64,000 nt of DNA from Sinotaia quadrata (GCA_028829895.1 CM054182.1:56652879-56716878), one strand, 5' to 3'; counted from the first letter of the stretch, positions 12,577 to 25,999 are shown. The notes: a model not told the origin generated them from the sequence alone. Numbers and translations: made by a program.

Positions 12577-13942
12577 TGTAATGGAATCAAGATAAATTAT
12601 ACTTGACCTCCTAACCTGCATTCAGTTGTATTTCATTATTATTTTTTAGTTTGTGGACACAGTTCTTTTCATAAAAGTGATGTAATTGCCATGCTCTAAT
12701 GTGCACACTGTATTCACAGGGAAACAGAACTCACTCCAGTTATGTAATATTTTGTACAATAGCCGATTGTAGGTCATACCCAAACCTGACGCATGATTAA
12801 TAGATTCCCGCCATAAATTCATGTAAGCCTTTATATACCGTGTCCAACAGCTGACCAGCATTCGCGAGGATAGGACCATCTGGAAACACTTGTCAGTGGC
12901 ATCGAATATTCAGTGGATCAATCAGCCGAAAACCCGTTGTGCTAGAAGTCGTATATTGAGCAAGGTAACACATTGATTTCTTGAATTATTGTTTGCATTT
13001 TATTTAAGATATCATTGTGTGAATTTACATATCTATTATTGTAGAGATTGTATTTTTATTGCAATTTTCTCCAAACACATGGTTTGATGACAGTGTAGCT
13101 AATTAGAAATATTTACATCTCTAAATTGATTGTTCAATTGTGAAACAATAATTTGTAAACAAAAATCATTAACTGAATTGTAATCGCAGAACGTCTGTGC
13201 ATGTTCATTGTAATTTTCTTGTAACAATTTTAATTAACTTTGTGTGTGTAATATTTGCTATAATTGTAACAAGCATGTGCATGATTTAAATTGTATTTAA
13301 TTCTTCCTTATCTAATTTTTCATTGTAAAATATAAATGTTTTCCTTGAAATGTTTTAAGTCTCTTGCCTGCATTACATAGTATTTTAATTGTAAAATGCA
13401 TGAGCGTGACTTGGATTGTATCTTTATTATATATTTAATTATTGATGTAAAGATACTATAAAGGTCGATGAAGGGGTTATGCTATTGTCTACACCACATG
13501 TATGGATTGTGAATCTGTAGGAACTGTCGCTCATAGGAAATTTTTATATTTTCAGAGCAGTTTTTTTTTGTTGTATTGGCATTCTGGATTTACAAATTGC
13601 CTGATGTGCTGGGGCACTACCGTGGTGTTTGCATTGAGTTTGTGGATCATTGGAGCAACCCTGAACTAATGGTGTCTACGTATGGAGTTACTGGATGCTG
13701 ATTCTGATGACTGCAGGTCAATGATGATAATCAATCCTGCCGCTAAATCCATGTATCCAACTACGTGACTGTTGGGGATGAGCGTGTGCAGCCATAATTA
13801 TAAAAGGATGACCAGATAAGTGAAAGTGGTCTAAGAAACTGGAACTCTATAATTGACTTTTTGCAATCCTAGACTGTAATAGACTTAGTATTGATCTCGA
13901 GACCTAGTATCTCTAGAATATTTTGTTAATTGTTAAATCTTT
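12577..13942 (+). mobile_element. LTR copy, 3' end missing
   Basis: It begins TGTAATGGAATCAAG inside copy A of repeat family 2 and is collinear with the complete LTR at 15233-16988. Shared text includes TTATACTTGACC, GATTCCCGCCATAAATTCAT and CAAACACATGG. Collinearity stops near TTGTTAATTGTTAAATCTTT, where a second LTR start (TGTAATGGAGTC) follows directly at 13943. The roughly 400-bp 3' part seen in the complete copy is absent. Confidence 0.7.
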
Positions 13943-14140
13943 TGTAATGGAGTCAAGGACAAATTATACTTGACCTCCTAACCCGCAATCAGTCGTATTG
14001 TTATGTTAGCTTCTTATAGTCTGTGCCTTTATTCATAACTGATATTTGGGATGCTTGTTTCGACAAAGTGATGTAATCACTAAGCTCCAGTGCATACACT
14101 GCATTCACAATCAGAGGAGAGCTCACTCCTGTTTAGATAT
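13943..14140 (+). mobile_element. 5' fragment of the same LTR family
   Basis: It starts TGTAATGGAGTCAAGGAC and follows the first part of the LTR consensus, including ACTTGACCTCCTAACCCGCA and GAGCTCACTCC, then loses similarity near 14140. It is a truncated fragment abutting the previous copy in the same orientation. Confidence 0.6.
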
Positions 14141-14461
14141 TTGAAGCTATAATTTACTTCTGCACGTAAAAGCAGTAAAGCCTGTATTTCCTGTTTAATA
14201 ATGAGATATTACTTGAAGACGCATACAACAACATTGTTCATGTGACAAATGAGTCATATATAATTCATCAATAGTTTTATGTACATGTGTGTCTATTGAT
14301 ATCCACCTATCAGTCGATCTTTGTCTTTTACACTTTACATGTATGCATGCATGCTGAGCATAATTAAGTATATGTATTCTCATAAAATTAGAATGATTTA
14401 TTCATAGCTGATATATTTGGAAATAGTTTTTTGTTGTCGCCTGGAAAAACTATCATTCTAT

Positions 14462-14752
14462 TTATTTTTTTACAATTACGTAAACAAGACCTCCTGTGTC
14501 CTGAGAATTTGAACTTGTTTGTTTGTTAAGGCTATATTTACGCATGCCCAAAATCTTGTTCTCAGCTAACTTCATGTTTACAGTTGGGGCAGTATACATT
14601 ATTGTATTGTTGTATCTCCGATCTCCCTGATACTGATTTCTTCTTGCCACAGCATTCGCTGTCGATCCAGCGCGTATTTTTATTTTTTCCCTGTTGTTAA
14701 TAATGGCATGCAGTTTCTTTTGAGTTGGAAGATGTTTAATATCCATTGTCGG
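14462..14752 (-). CDS. Last exon encoding a YIG-like C-terminal domain, copy 3
   Basis: On the minus strand a pyrimidine tract ending TTTTGCAG precedes CCG ACA ATG GAT. The exon then runs 96 codons in phase 0 to a TAA stop. It has RAGSTANAVARRNQYQ, an IMYT motif, a candidate catalytic Glu in NMKLAENKIL, a TSSNSQ segment and a terminal GLVYVIVKK strand. These align in order with the exons at 23472-23774 and 38542-38922. The pattern resembles the second strand, Arg and Glu of GIY-YIG nucleases, but the usual GIY strand is not at the N-terminus. Upstream exons on this strand (above 14752) were not identified. It could be an intact gene end or an orphan exon. Function is unknown; a nuclease-like fold is inference only. 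Confidence 0.55.
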   Translation of the reverse strand, partial: PTMDIKHLPTQKKLHAIINNREKIKIRAGSTANAVARRNQYQGDRRYNNTIMYTAPTVNMKLAENKILGMRKYSLNKQTSSNSQDTGGLVYVIVKK

Positions 14753-14885
14753 CTGCAAAAGAAGAAATTTATTTTTGCAAATTAATAAAGATGTCAGTAA
14801 ATGGTATAGTGCATTTTCAATCTTCCTTCCTTTACTATCCTATGCTTTCATATCATATCACATATGATCATATGTTATATTTGAT

Positions 14886-14924
14886 TAGATAGATAGACAG
14901 ACAGATAGATAGATAGATAGATAG
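14886..14924. repeat. Short GATA/GACA microsatellite
   Basis: About ten tetranucleotide units of GATA with two GACA variants. Confidence 0.9.
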
Positions 14925-15232
14925 TTTTCATAATAGTTTGGATAATTAAATTTAAATTATTACATATACTTTATTATGTACAAATGATGTCATTTCAAAT
15001 GCAAAAACAAAACATTAAAATAAAGTAAATGAATGGAAGACATTAGCTAGTGCTTCATTGGAGAGAAACCATTTATCTCTACTTGAGGCATCCACGCGTT
15101 GTGAAAACACTATGGAACATTGCGGAACAGAAAAACTGTTCGCTAATGATAATCGTTATCCCATAGGGAATAAGAATAGGAAAGGCTTACTAAGAGGCAT
15201 TTTAAGTGAAACCTTTTTCTGGCATTTAAGTT

Positions 15233-16988
15233 TGTAATGGGGTCAAGACAAATTATACTTGACCCCCTAACCCGCATTCAGCTCTATTTCGTTATGTTTA
15301 GTTTTGTGGACACAGTTCGTTTCATAAAAGTGGTGTAATCGCCATGCTCTGGTGCACACACTGTATTCACAGGAGAAGAGAACTCACTCCGGTTACATAT
15401 TATTTCGAGCAATAGCCGATAGTAAGCCATATCCAAGCCTGACGCGTGATTGATAGATTCCCGCCATAAATTCATATGCACATTTATATACCGCATACCG
15501 TCGCCGAACTCACTATTCAAGAGGAAGGGACAGCCAATGTGCTTGTCTAGTCATTTGCATTATTCCGTGAATCAACCAACCCACTGTGCTTTGGTATCGT
15601 TGTACTAGCAAAGTAAACACATTGATTTCTTGAAATATTGCTTTGTATTTTATTAAGATATCATTGTGTGAATTTGCTTATCTATCATTGTTTGAAAATT
15701 GTATTTTATTGCATTTTCTCCAAACACATGGCTTGATGATAGAGTGGCTAAATTAATTCTTGAATTGGAGACAATAACTTGTAAAACTAAAATAACTGAA
15801 ATGTAATCACAGAATGTCTTTGCACTTCATTGCAATTTTCATATAACAATTTGATTCACTTGCGTGTGTAATATTTGCTATAATTGTAACAAGCATGTGC
15901 ATGATTTAAATTGTATTTAATTCTTCCTTATCTAATTTTTATTGTAAAATATAAATGTTTTCCTTGAAATGTTTTAAGTCTCTTGCATGCGTTACATTGT
16001 ATTTTAATTGCAACATGCATGGGCGTGACTTAAATTGTATATTTAGTATTATATTTAACTATTAATGTAAAGATACTGTAAAGGTCAATAAAATAGGCCA
16101 TGCTATTGTCTATGCTACGTGTATGGATTGCGAATCTATAGGAATTGTCGCTCATAGGAAATTATTATATTTTCAGAGCGGGTTTCTGGCTTTTCTGGCA
16201 TTTTCCTGGTTTTCCGGATTGCCTGATGTACTGGGTATTTTTCCTGGTGTGTGCTTCTGAGTTCTCAGATCATTGGAGCGACCCTGAACTGGTGGTGTCT
16301 ACATACGAAGTTACTGGATGCTGATCTTACGATTACAGGTCGAGGATCGATAATTATAATCAATGACTGATGATGTATCCATGTATCCAACTACGCAACC
16401 ATTGGGGATGAACATGCGCAGCCGTAATCATGAAAGGATGACCAGATGAGTAGAGTGGACTAAAGAAACTGGAACTTTTAAATTGATTTTTTGCAATCCT
16501 AAATTCGAGCTAGACTTAACATAGACCTAGAGACCTCATATCGGATGTAATCTCTGAATTGTCTTGTTATTTGTTAAATTTTTATTAAATCCTTTTATTT
16601 TTATTCAATTACCGTAGTTGACTAATTATTGTGAGAAACACCAATTAGGATTGGGTGGGGGTTAGAGTCAAGAATGAAATGATTGAATGCATAATTAGGG
16701 GCTAGAGTCAAGAATGAAATGATTGAATGCATAATTAGGGGCTAGAGTCAAGAATGAAATGATTGAATGCAAAATTAGTAATTGTATAACGTTTCCCAGT
16801 TCATGCTTTATTACACAAGTTTGCGTGTCTCTAAATTTGTTGGCTGAAACTACGAGTATTGAATTTAGTTAGACTGAAGGGTGAATTTGGGCAACCAGTC
16901 TGTTGTCAGAATAGGTGAGCGTGGAAATTAATTAAGCTAAAGGCCTCATTCTGAAACAGGGTCTATAAATAAATACTGGAACTTAACA
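15233..16988 (+). mobile_element. Complete solo LTR (1756 bp)
   Basis: It starts TGTAATGGGGTCAAGAC and ends ACTTAACA. Flanks are AAGTT (15228-15232) and AAGTG (16989-16993), a 5-bp target duplication with one mismatch. The 3' part carries GTCTATAAATAAATACTGGA, a plausible polyadenylation region. No gag-pol reading frame is present. It is the most complete member of the family that includes 8355-9765, 12577-13942 and 13943-14140. A minus-strand open frame of 78 codons (15284-15520) is shared with the copy at 12646-12879, but the two proteins differ about as much as the DNA does, so constraint is not evident. Confidence 0.75.
16660..16779. repeat. 40-bp triplicate inside the LTR
   Basis: Three direct copies of a 40-bp unit containing TAGAGTCAAGAATGAAATGA and TTGAATGCA. 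The GATTGAATGC anchor recurs at 16681, 16721 and 16761. Confidence 0.9.
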
Positions 16989-16993
16989 AAGTG

Positions 16994-17517
16994 TTAAATA
17001 AAACCATATGATCAGCCTAAGCTACCATTTTCGACTAAGAACGAGTGTGCTTAAAGACCGGGATGATAATAGAAACAAATTGCCTCTCTATGCTGACATT
17101 TTAATACAGTACATTATACAGTAGGTGAATAGAGCAATAATTTCACACCTTATAAATTATTATTTTGTAAAATCTAACTTGTATGATTCTTTTAGCGTTA
17201 AAAGGTGTATTACTGTATAAAGCGGAGCAATAATCAGGTTGTTGATATTAAGATTTTTAATTAAACCTTTTGTTGTTATCTCATTGCTATTGGTTCAGTA
17301 CATTTGTTTATCATAAATGTTTGGTTGCGTAATGTGCTGTTAATTGTCGGTGTTTCTCCCCAATGAGCGCACAAACGCACAATGACCGATAGAGATCAAG
17401 TGGACTAGCACAAGTGAGTATGGTAGAGAAGATATTGCAATGGTACATAAGCTTACATAATATAATGACTAATTATACAAATCAATTTACCATTATACGG
17501 CCCCTTCTATAATTTAT
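16994..17517. other. Intergenic stretch, nothing recognised
   Basis: AT-rich with no supported gene or RNA. Confidence 0.4.
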
Positions 17518-17568
17518 CTACCTACCTATCTATCTATCTATCTATCTGTTTGTCTCTCTGTCTCTTTC

Positions 17569-17663
<95 letters not shown>

Positions 17664-17684
17664 GTCTGCCTCTATAATATATGT

Positions 17685-17722
<38 letters not shown>
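17518..17722. repeat. (CTAT)n followed by (CA)n microsatellite
   Basis: A CTAT/CTGT array to about 17664 is followed by a short spacer and then about 17 CA units at 17689-17722. Confidence 0.95.
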
Positions 17723-17726
<4 letters not shown>

Positions 17727-20140
17727 ATAAACTACTGAGAAAATAACAGCACCATTTTAGTAAACTATTCTCAGTTTGTTTGTTCAAGTCATACTATTCT
17801 GATCTCGCCCTATGCATTTATACCAATACATTACTTACTAGCATATGCTAAACTTCTTGTTTGCCATACCATATACCTTGTTTCTACTATTGCCACTTAC
17901 GCAAGTCTGCACTAATTTCGTCCATCGCGTCTTGTTTCCATAATATACAGTAAGATTCTAAAACGTTGTACTGGTCTGATTATAATAGTTAACAAATTTC
18001 AATTAGCCACACTTTCCAGAAAACAGTATCTTCAAACACAGAGTTTAAATTAAGGTGAGGTGACCAAGAAAATGGTTGACCGTGTTTCCTTTGAAAGTCA
18101 GACTCAGTGATGAAATTATCAAATCCACCATTTATAATATTAATTCTTCTTATATCATTGCCTACGAATGATTGTTATTTCTTCAACCTCCCCTTGTTGT
18201 TTTTAAATTACTTTTTTATTTTTGTTATTGTTGTTTTAGTAGTAATTTTTGTTATTACTACTATCATCATCATTGATATCATTTTTGCCACAATCATGAC
18301 TGTTATTGTTGATTTACTACAGTTGCTACAATTGTTGATAATGTCAAACAGAGAAAACAAAGATAGGATAATTGATATTTAACATCTTGCACTATTCTTA
18401 TATGAATTGTTTTGTTTGAAAGTAGAGATTTTCACTAAGTTGTCTTTAAAAAAATTTAAAATCTAGAAAACAAGTATAAGAATTACAGATTTAATTTGCA
18501 GAGAAACATAGATTTAAGGGTTCTATTTGTGTGGGAATTTTATGTTTCTTATCCTCTTTGTAGTGAACAGCTCAGAAAGATAAATAAATTATAATAATAA
18601 TAATAATCACTTTCGTCCTAAATAAATACTAGATAGGCAGATAATATATTTTATAATTAAAATGGTAGTACATTTCAATTATGTCAACAATAATATTATT
18701 TTTAAATATCAAGCAATATTCATGCCATTTTATATTACAGTCAAAGATACTTAACATGTTTCATATAAAATAAAATAGGGACTCCTTCTATATCAAACAT
18801 TTTTACTCTCTTACCTGTCTTATTTCTGAAGAAGTAATAATTAAAATCGTTGAATTGTTGTCACACTTAACAGTTGAAATATATAATTTCCATTTCCCTC
18901 TCACGCTTGCCTCTTTTATATCAACTGGGTGATGACAGCAAAGCAGGCTGAATATATCGTATGGGATTATCCGTTCTTACAAAGATTCGTTAGAAGTTTA
19001 ATAATATAAAAATATGGAAGAAAAATATTGTCAAAAGGTGTGTATGTTTAGTCTTCCAAAATCACCATAGGAAAATCCCGCAAACTTTTATGGGAGCAGT
19101 ACATTAATAGTTATAACCTAATATTTTGACAGTTTGCATTCGTTTCTTCATATCTTCCCTTGTTGAAATAATCTCTTTGCCAGTTTATATTGAGTAATCA
19201 TCACTTTGTCATTATTCAGTTGTTGCACGTAGAAACTTCAGAGAAATAGAATTGTCACAATATCAAAATCATAGAGAGGAAATACCCCAAGACACCAAAA
19301 ACAAATCCCGGACTGCTTTCAAGATATCTGAATACGTATAGCCACCCAGGTCACCTTGACAAGAAAGAATAACAGCAAGGTCTCTCTTGGTCGGTTTTAA
19401 GGAAGGGGTAGGAGACGCTTCCGGGTAACGCCGATCTGACGCCTCTAAAATGTTAACAAAAACTGAATAAGGAACAAAATAATTTTATGTTGAGCGACGA
19501 ATATTTGTCTGAAAAATCAGTTTTGATAGATAATTAAACTAAAGAAGAATAGGATGTACTTAAAGAAAACTGAAAATAGGTTTGATAGATAATTAAACTA
19601 AAATTAAATATAATGTACTTAACACAAAACTGATATCACAGTTGATTGACTACTAAATATAAACTTTTTTCCGTTACATATTTCACTGAAGAATGAATTT
19701 TGATAATGAGATTTTCAAACTAAACATTAGGATGTTCTTAAGTGGGCATTTGCCTATTTAGATTGTTCTGTCATTAGTCCATTAGCCGTTCAGCATAAAT
19801 TATACAATTTTTTAACACGTCTTATAATTTATTATAATAAAAGTGATTTGGTCGATATACTTTCCCATAAATACTAACTATTTATTTCCTAATATTAGCA
19901 ATTTGTAAAAGAAACAATAAACATTACAAGATTTTAAATGTATACATGTATAGCTCATTGTTATAGTTGACCGATAAATATTTACCGTGCTCTCAGTAAT
20001 AGGAACGTAAGATCACTCATTATACATATTATATATCTATAAAAAATAAACTTATACAAATATTTCCAAGTCCACTCTCTCTCTCTCTTAAACTTATACA
20101 ACTTAGTAAATAAATATTGATGATAGGTGGATAGACAGAT
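17723..20140. other. Intergenic stretch with small duplications only
   Basis: AT-rich. It contains a run of TAA units near 18587-18607 and an imperfect duplication near 19520-19625 sharing GATAGATAATTAAACTAAA. A 91-residue open frame at 18107-18382 is hydrophobic but is built from T-rich low-complexity sequence, and I do not call it a gene. Confidence 0.4.
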
Positions 20141-20274
<134 letters not shown>

Positions 20275-22812
20275 CAGCAGTGGAGGGAAAGGTTAACTAG
20301 CAATGAACAAAAACGTTACTACTAATAACAGGAAACGGAAAACAAATCTGGCAATGGACTACTGCCTTTTGACGTACGCCTGACTTATGTCCTTGTCTGG
20401 TTGTCTGTTTTACTTTAAAAGATACTTTTTGTTTGTATTATACAACTGCTTTTAAATTCGATTTTGACCAAGATAAATCACATCACGGATGACAAAGCAT
20501 GCTGGATTCAGAAGGCTCCAGAAATCTCTTGATGTGTGAAAAATGAAATTTTTCCTCCATCATCCGGTGCAGTGTTAATGGATGTTAAGATAAAAGCTGA
20601 CTGAAAATCACTGAAACGATTTTCTAATTTAGGTGAAATGCTGATGGAGGCAAAACAACGGTTCTAATATTTTGATACGCATGGTAGACAAAACAACAGC
20701 TCTAATATTTTCATACACATGGTAGATTAGTGATTGCGCAGTTGTTTTACAGATATTCGGATCAAGAGTTGATTTTTATTTTCAAAAGAAGCCCTGCAGT
20801 AGCTGTTTTAAAAAGCGATAGAAAATGCTTAAAGAAAGAGAAGTATTTTCATGTCAGTCAGAGTAGGGTGATAACATCTGAACGCTCACTTAGGTTTTGT
20901 GTTATTTCGATTTTTTGTAGGGTATTTAGAACAATGTAACATCCTTTTCCACCCTTCCGTCCTTAACCAAATTTAAACATAGTTCAAATAATAAGATATT
21001 TGATGCAAAATAAAACTGCTTTTGGAAAATCCCGATGTAATTTTTGAAAGGATTAGCACATTAAAATACATTTTCTTGTCATTCGAATAACTTAAGTTTG
21101 AATTAGGTGCGACATATGTAAAATGTATTTTATTTTAGGAGTGAATACGTAATTTATGAATGAAATTAAATTACACATAAATTATTTTTGAACGTATGTT
21201 CTGAATTATATTTTTCCAAGAACCAATTTACTTTTATTATTATACCAGATTTTTTAAAGCGCCATCAATGGACTTTTAAAAATTTGAATCCTTTTTAAAT
21301 GCAGAAATATAACCCTCATCAAATATGCACAAAATTATCACTGACATCGACAATTGGAAAATTTTAAAGGAGAGATAAACAATTACACACTTACATATAT
21401 ATGTGTGTTTACCTAAAACCATTATCAGTATCATCTGTACAAATATTTGCAACCACAATAATTACTGTTATCTTTGTTTGTTATCAACCGAATGGTGTAC
21501 TTTCGAGAGACGATAACTGCATTCTGTGTTGTGGATACACGTTGACGTGGCCTTTTAATACAAAAACTACAAATTCAGTAAACGATTCATCATCGTGGGA
21601 GTCATTCGTGTCAATAATTTATAAACAGTCCTGACAGTCCTCATATTACCTCGTCCTACTTATTCATATGTAGCAAGGTGTGTGGAGTGAGAATATAAAT
21701 CTTCTCTCTAGCTCTGAATGTTCCATAGCATATTTATAGTCTATCAGGAATTTATCGACATATTCCACAAAATAAATAACTGAGCGTGTAGAAATGTTTT
21801 AAAAGTTCTCTATTTTCTATAATCTGACATTTGAACGATAAACTTTAGCAACCCTTCTCATCTAACTACGTTTTTTTCTGTTTTCCGGATAATTTTGTCT
21901 TTGATACAATTGTTCCACTTGCAGTTGTGCTCTTTTTGTCTCGTATTGTTTGATAAAACAAGTTTGGGTACATTTGTACCATTAGATTAGTGAGTAAACT
22001 AATCTTATTTCTTGTTGATATACCTTTTTAACTTTTTATTACCATTTATTATAGTATATAGCGAGTATCAAAGAGTACTCAGTCTAATCAGTTTGCACGG
22101 TTTGTTTGTTTATGAAGCTCTACTTCTAATTTTTTATGCAGAATTCCACGTAGTCTCTGTATCTTCAAGTCAGTATCAATTTCTAATTAATTCTGATATA
22201 GTGTAATGAGAATGACATTTAATACGAACCCATTAATTCTTTTCTAGCCGTTGTTAACTCGTTCTAGAGGGTTTAGTAAACATTTTCTTTTCATGAACAT
22301 ACAATTGCTCACAGAAAGATGGTGGTGAAAGAAAACGTTATCCTTTGCATAATAATGTTGTCTGTATTTTTGTGACAGAAAAGATACGTTTTAGGATGTC
22401 CTACTATTATTTGATTCCAGATATCTTCTGATTGTTTTCTTTCTTATTCAAACTTCTTGGTCTACTGCTGTGTGTTGTCTTTCTGTTTTATTCTTCATCA
22501 CTCTTCTATAATTGTGGAGACGATTCTCATTGAAATAAGGAAGAAACTATTTTCTTGCAGATTTTCCAAATCAAGCTCAACATAACAAATAACAACAATG
22601 GGTTTAAAGTTAAAAAATATTTATTTAGTGTAGTGTTTTCTGATATTAGTACATGTATTAATTATTCATATCTGCAATTACATTAATTATATATATTGTC
22701 GCTTATTGTGCTAGTTGCATCATTGTAAATGTGGTTAATTAAGACTTGTTTTCTTTTCTATTTTCAGCGATTATCGACAGATACGTAGAACGGCAGACAG
22801 TCATATTCACTG
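20275..22812. other. Intergenic stretch, nothing recognised
   Basis: AT-rich. A 45-bp imperfect duplication near 20650-20728 shares TCTAATATTTT and CATGGTAGA. Several open frames of 60-77 residues have no recognised motif. Confidence 0.4.
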
Positions 22813-22970
<158 letters not shown>

Positions 22971-23471
22971 GTCGACTTTTAGGCTTAATAATCTTCATCA
23001 ATAACCTATAGAAAAATTTTTAAAGTGTAAGTCTCCTCAGAAAGAAAATTAGTTGAAAGATTGTGCGCCATAATTTCCATTCTTTTAATTGTTTTTACTT
23101 AATATTACTTGTACATCGAAATGCTAAAAAAAATGTAGTCGTGAATAATTGCTTTTATATTTGAGCAAGTCATGGCACATAATGACATCACTCACTCCTG
23201 TAACGTCCATTTATGTTACAAGTGTTCATTTTACACTAAAGATTGATACTGAGATTAAAAAAGCAAATATGTTTAAACAGACTAAAATTAGTCTTTTCTT
23301 TTAATATTTAATCTCTGAATTACACAATATTACTGATTTCAATAATTAACATAAATGTTAAAAAAAAGAAAGAATTATGTTCATGATTATTATCCATAAA
23401 ACCACAATTACAGAATAAGTCGAAATTTCTATTGGTATTCCTGCTCTTTTAATTTTATCGGTAAGATGTAT
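22971..23471. other. Probable 3' flank of the YIG-like exon
   Basis: AT-rich, lying immediately downstream (minus-strand sense) of the exon at 23472-23774. It may include the 3' untranslated region, but no clear AATAAA signal was found close to the stop codon. Confidence 0.3.
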
Positions 23472-23774
23472 CTATACATTTCTAATTATAGCATACACAT
23501 AGCCACGGCGATTTTTAGCGTTTGATTTCTTATGAACGTTCATTGGACAGTCACCAAGGCCTAAACACAAGTTCAGACTTCTTTGTTCCTGTTCGTTCAT
23601 GTTGTCTGTCTTCACGTAGTACATGGTGGTGTTGTAGTAAGTCAAGGGATTCTCACGCGTATACTCCTGACTTCTCCGCTCAGGGTTGTTTGTCGATCCT
23701 GTGCGTAGTGGGCCAAAACTTTCAATCAAATACTCAAGCTGAGATTTATTGCACTCTTGAAGATTCATTTTCAT
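23472..23774 (-). CDS. Last exon encoding a YIG-like C-terminal domain, copy 2
   Basis: The minus strand shows the acceptor TTTACTTTGCAG followed by ATG AAA ATG AAT, then 100 codons in phase 0 to a stop. Key features in order are RTGSTNNPERRSQEY, a TTMYYVKT strand, Glu in NMNEQEQRSL, Asn in CPMNVHKKSNAKN and a final GYVYAIIRN strand. The first motif is close to the YIG-x-T-N-x-x-x-R core of GIY-YIG domains, with Thr in place of Ile. The last resembles a GIY strand placed at the C-terminus. The exon could start with its own ATG, but the acceptor and the shared phase with the two other copies favour an internal start. Upstream exons were not identified. Function unknown. Confidence 0.6.
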   Translation of the reverse strand: MKMNLQECNKSQLEYLIESFGPLRTGSTNNPERRSQEYTRENPLTYYNTTMYYVKTDNMNEQEQRSLNLCLGLGDCPMNVHKKSNAKNRRGYVYAIIRNV

Positions 23775-24861
23775 CTGCAAAGTAAAAATTAATTACCAAA
23801 TTGGCTTGCAGTAATGTAATAACAAATTGTATACAAGAACTTCAACTGTCGTCCAGTATTTTAATTTGTTTTATTTCTTCTTCTTCTGTAATACTTTTTT
23901 AATCTGTAATTCATGCTACAGTCGGATCTGAGGATATCCATTTAATATGCCTGCACGGATAGAGGAGGGGATCTAAAGTCTGCCTATATGTTCGTAAGAG
24001 GAGGCGGGGTGTGTTCAGATCAAGTAGAGTGTGTGAATGGAATAAATAAAACTAAATGTGTACATGTTAACATGTATAGTGTACTGTGTCCTAATCATGT
24101 ACTAATACCATTTGTCTGGAACTAGATTCTAGACAGGAAATCTTCTCGTACATCTTCTGCATGATAATATTATTGATAATAATCGTGGTTTAACGTGAAT
24201 ACGTCCGAATAGAAGAGAATCGCGTTTCGAGTGACATTGCGTCTCATCCAACACCAGCTAAGTGGAACAGCGGACACGAAAACCGCACATGACCTGCCTC
24301 TCCAGTATTGAGCAGCTTTATAATAAGTACTGCAACGTTTCTTTAGCGCTATTTAAAAACATATTATTTATCAATGTTTTAAAGACGTAGACATTTACAT
24401 ATAAAAGTTGACAAAGAATAAGTAACATTTTTTTTCTAATTTATATTAAATGGAAGTAGAAAAACAATATGAGGAATATTTTAAGGGAAATTATAATCCC
24501 AGAACAATACATTAGAGGAAAATCACACTGCATTGCAAAAAATAATTATCAACAGTATTTGATTAAAAGTAGACTATATAAGTGATATTTAGCAGAATTT
24601 TTTTATGGCAATTCAAATAATGGTATTTTCTGCAAAGTAACTTATGAATTTAGTATGCTCATTAAATTATTATCTTTAAATTATATTGCTTAGAATAAAT
24701 GTACTTATTAAGAGAACTACACTCCAGTACAAGGTGAAAGATCAAACTTGGCTTTTTAATAAAATGATCAGGAGTCAAATAACCAATGCTTGAAAACTTA
24801 TGGCAGTTCAAATAATTGTTTTCATGCTGTATGGTATGGAAGTTTACAACGACATATAATA
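23775..24861. other. Region upstream of the YIG-like exon (minus sense), likely intron
   Basis: If the exon at 23472-23774 belongs to a spliced gene, this is its last intron. No B-box or coiled-coil motif was recognised here on the minus strand. Confidence 0.3.
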
Positions 24862-24977
24862 TAGCAGAGTATAGTATAGTATAACATAACATAACATAAC
24901 ATAACATATAATGTAATATAATATAATATAATATAATATAATATAATATAATATAATATAATATAATATAATATAAT
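24862..24977. repeat. ATAAC/TATAA pentanucleotide microsatellite
   Basis: GTATA units lead into ATAAC units and then a long ATAAT array. Confidence 0.9.
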
Positions 24978-25394
24978 TATGTTTTATTTCTATATCTTAA
25001 ATTATAATTTAAAATTAAAACCTAGTTAGGCCGTTTTATATATATATAAAATTATATTCAGAGCAAACAGAAATATCACTAGACATTTAATGCATATATC
25101 ACTTTAACTCTGCTTATGTTACATTCACATGTATATACAAATCATTAAATGTATTCTTTTCATCACTAAGTCTATCAAGTCACAAATCATTATCTAATGA
25201 TGAATCAATGTTTTTGCAATGTACATGTGTTGATAAATTACGCTAACAATTTTATTTGTGTTAAATACGTAATTATATTTTAGTGCTTTAGTGTCTGCAA
25301 TTTTGTGCGTGTGTGATAAATAAAAATTTGGAAGCCCAACCTCTAGCTGTGGAAAGCTATTTATGCACGTTTTATGCAAACGATAGACATGAGC
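24978..25394. other. Intergenic stretch, nothing recognised
   Basis: AT-rich with no gene support. Confidence 0.4.
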
Positions 25395-25672
25395 AACCGC
25401 CTTACATGAGCCCGACAGACAGCATTACATGAGCCTTACATGAGCCTTACAGACAGCATTACATGAGCTTACAGACAGCCTTACATGAGCCTTACAGACA
25501 GCATTACATGAGCCTTAGAGACAGCATTACAAACAGTCTTAAAAGCGCCTTACAGTCTTAAAAGCGCCTTACAGACAGCCTTAAAAGCGCCTTACAGCCT
25601 TACAAGCGCCTTACAGACAGCCTTACAAATACCCTTACAAGAGTCTTACAGACAGCCTTACAAAGAATTTTA
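25395..25672. repeat. Degenerate CCTTACA-based minisatellite
   Basis: Irregularly spaced copies of CCTTACA(T/G)GAG, CCTTACAGACAG and GCGCCTTACAG fill about 280 bp. Higher-order units of varied length show repeated local duplication. Confidence 0.85.
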
Positions 25673-25837
25673 CAGATTTCTTCAATGAATAAATCCTTAC
25701 TATATGCTGGAAATAAACAAAATTGGACATTCATAATTAAATTTATTATCTTGGGATCCTTTAAGTTTAATTTTGTTTAACTATCCCTCACTTCTTGTAG
25801 GTTTCTCGTTCATCTGACAAGACTTCCTTGTTTGCAT

Positions 25838-25999
25838 GGTCACGCATAACAATTTTGTACTTTTACATACTTAATTTCTTCATATTTATATTTGTTTGGT
25901 AATTTTAATATAGATATTGGTCACGCATAACAATTTTGTACTTTTACATACTTAATTTCTCCATATTTATATTTGTTTGGTAATTTTAATAGATATTGT
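25838..25999. repeat. 81-bp tandem duplication
   Basis: Two near-identical adjacent copies begin GGTCACGCATAACAATTTTG at 25838 and 25919. Confidence 0.9.

Noticed and set aside
18107..18382. Hydrophobic 91-residue open frame resembling a membrane protein
   Set aside because: Composed of T-rich low-complexity sequence that always yields Ile, Leu, Phe and Val; no other gene signal.
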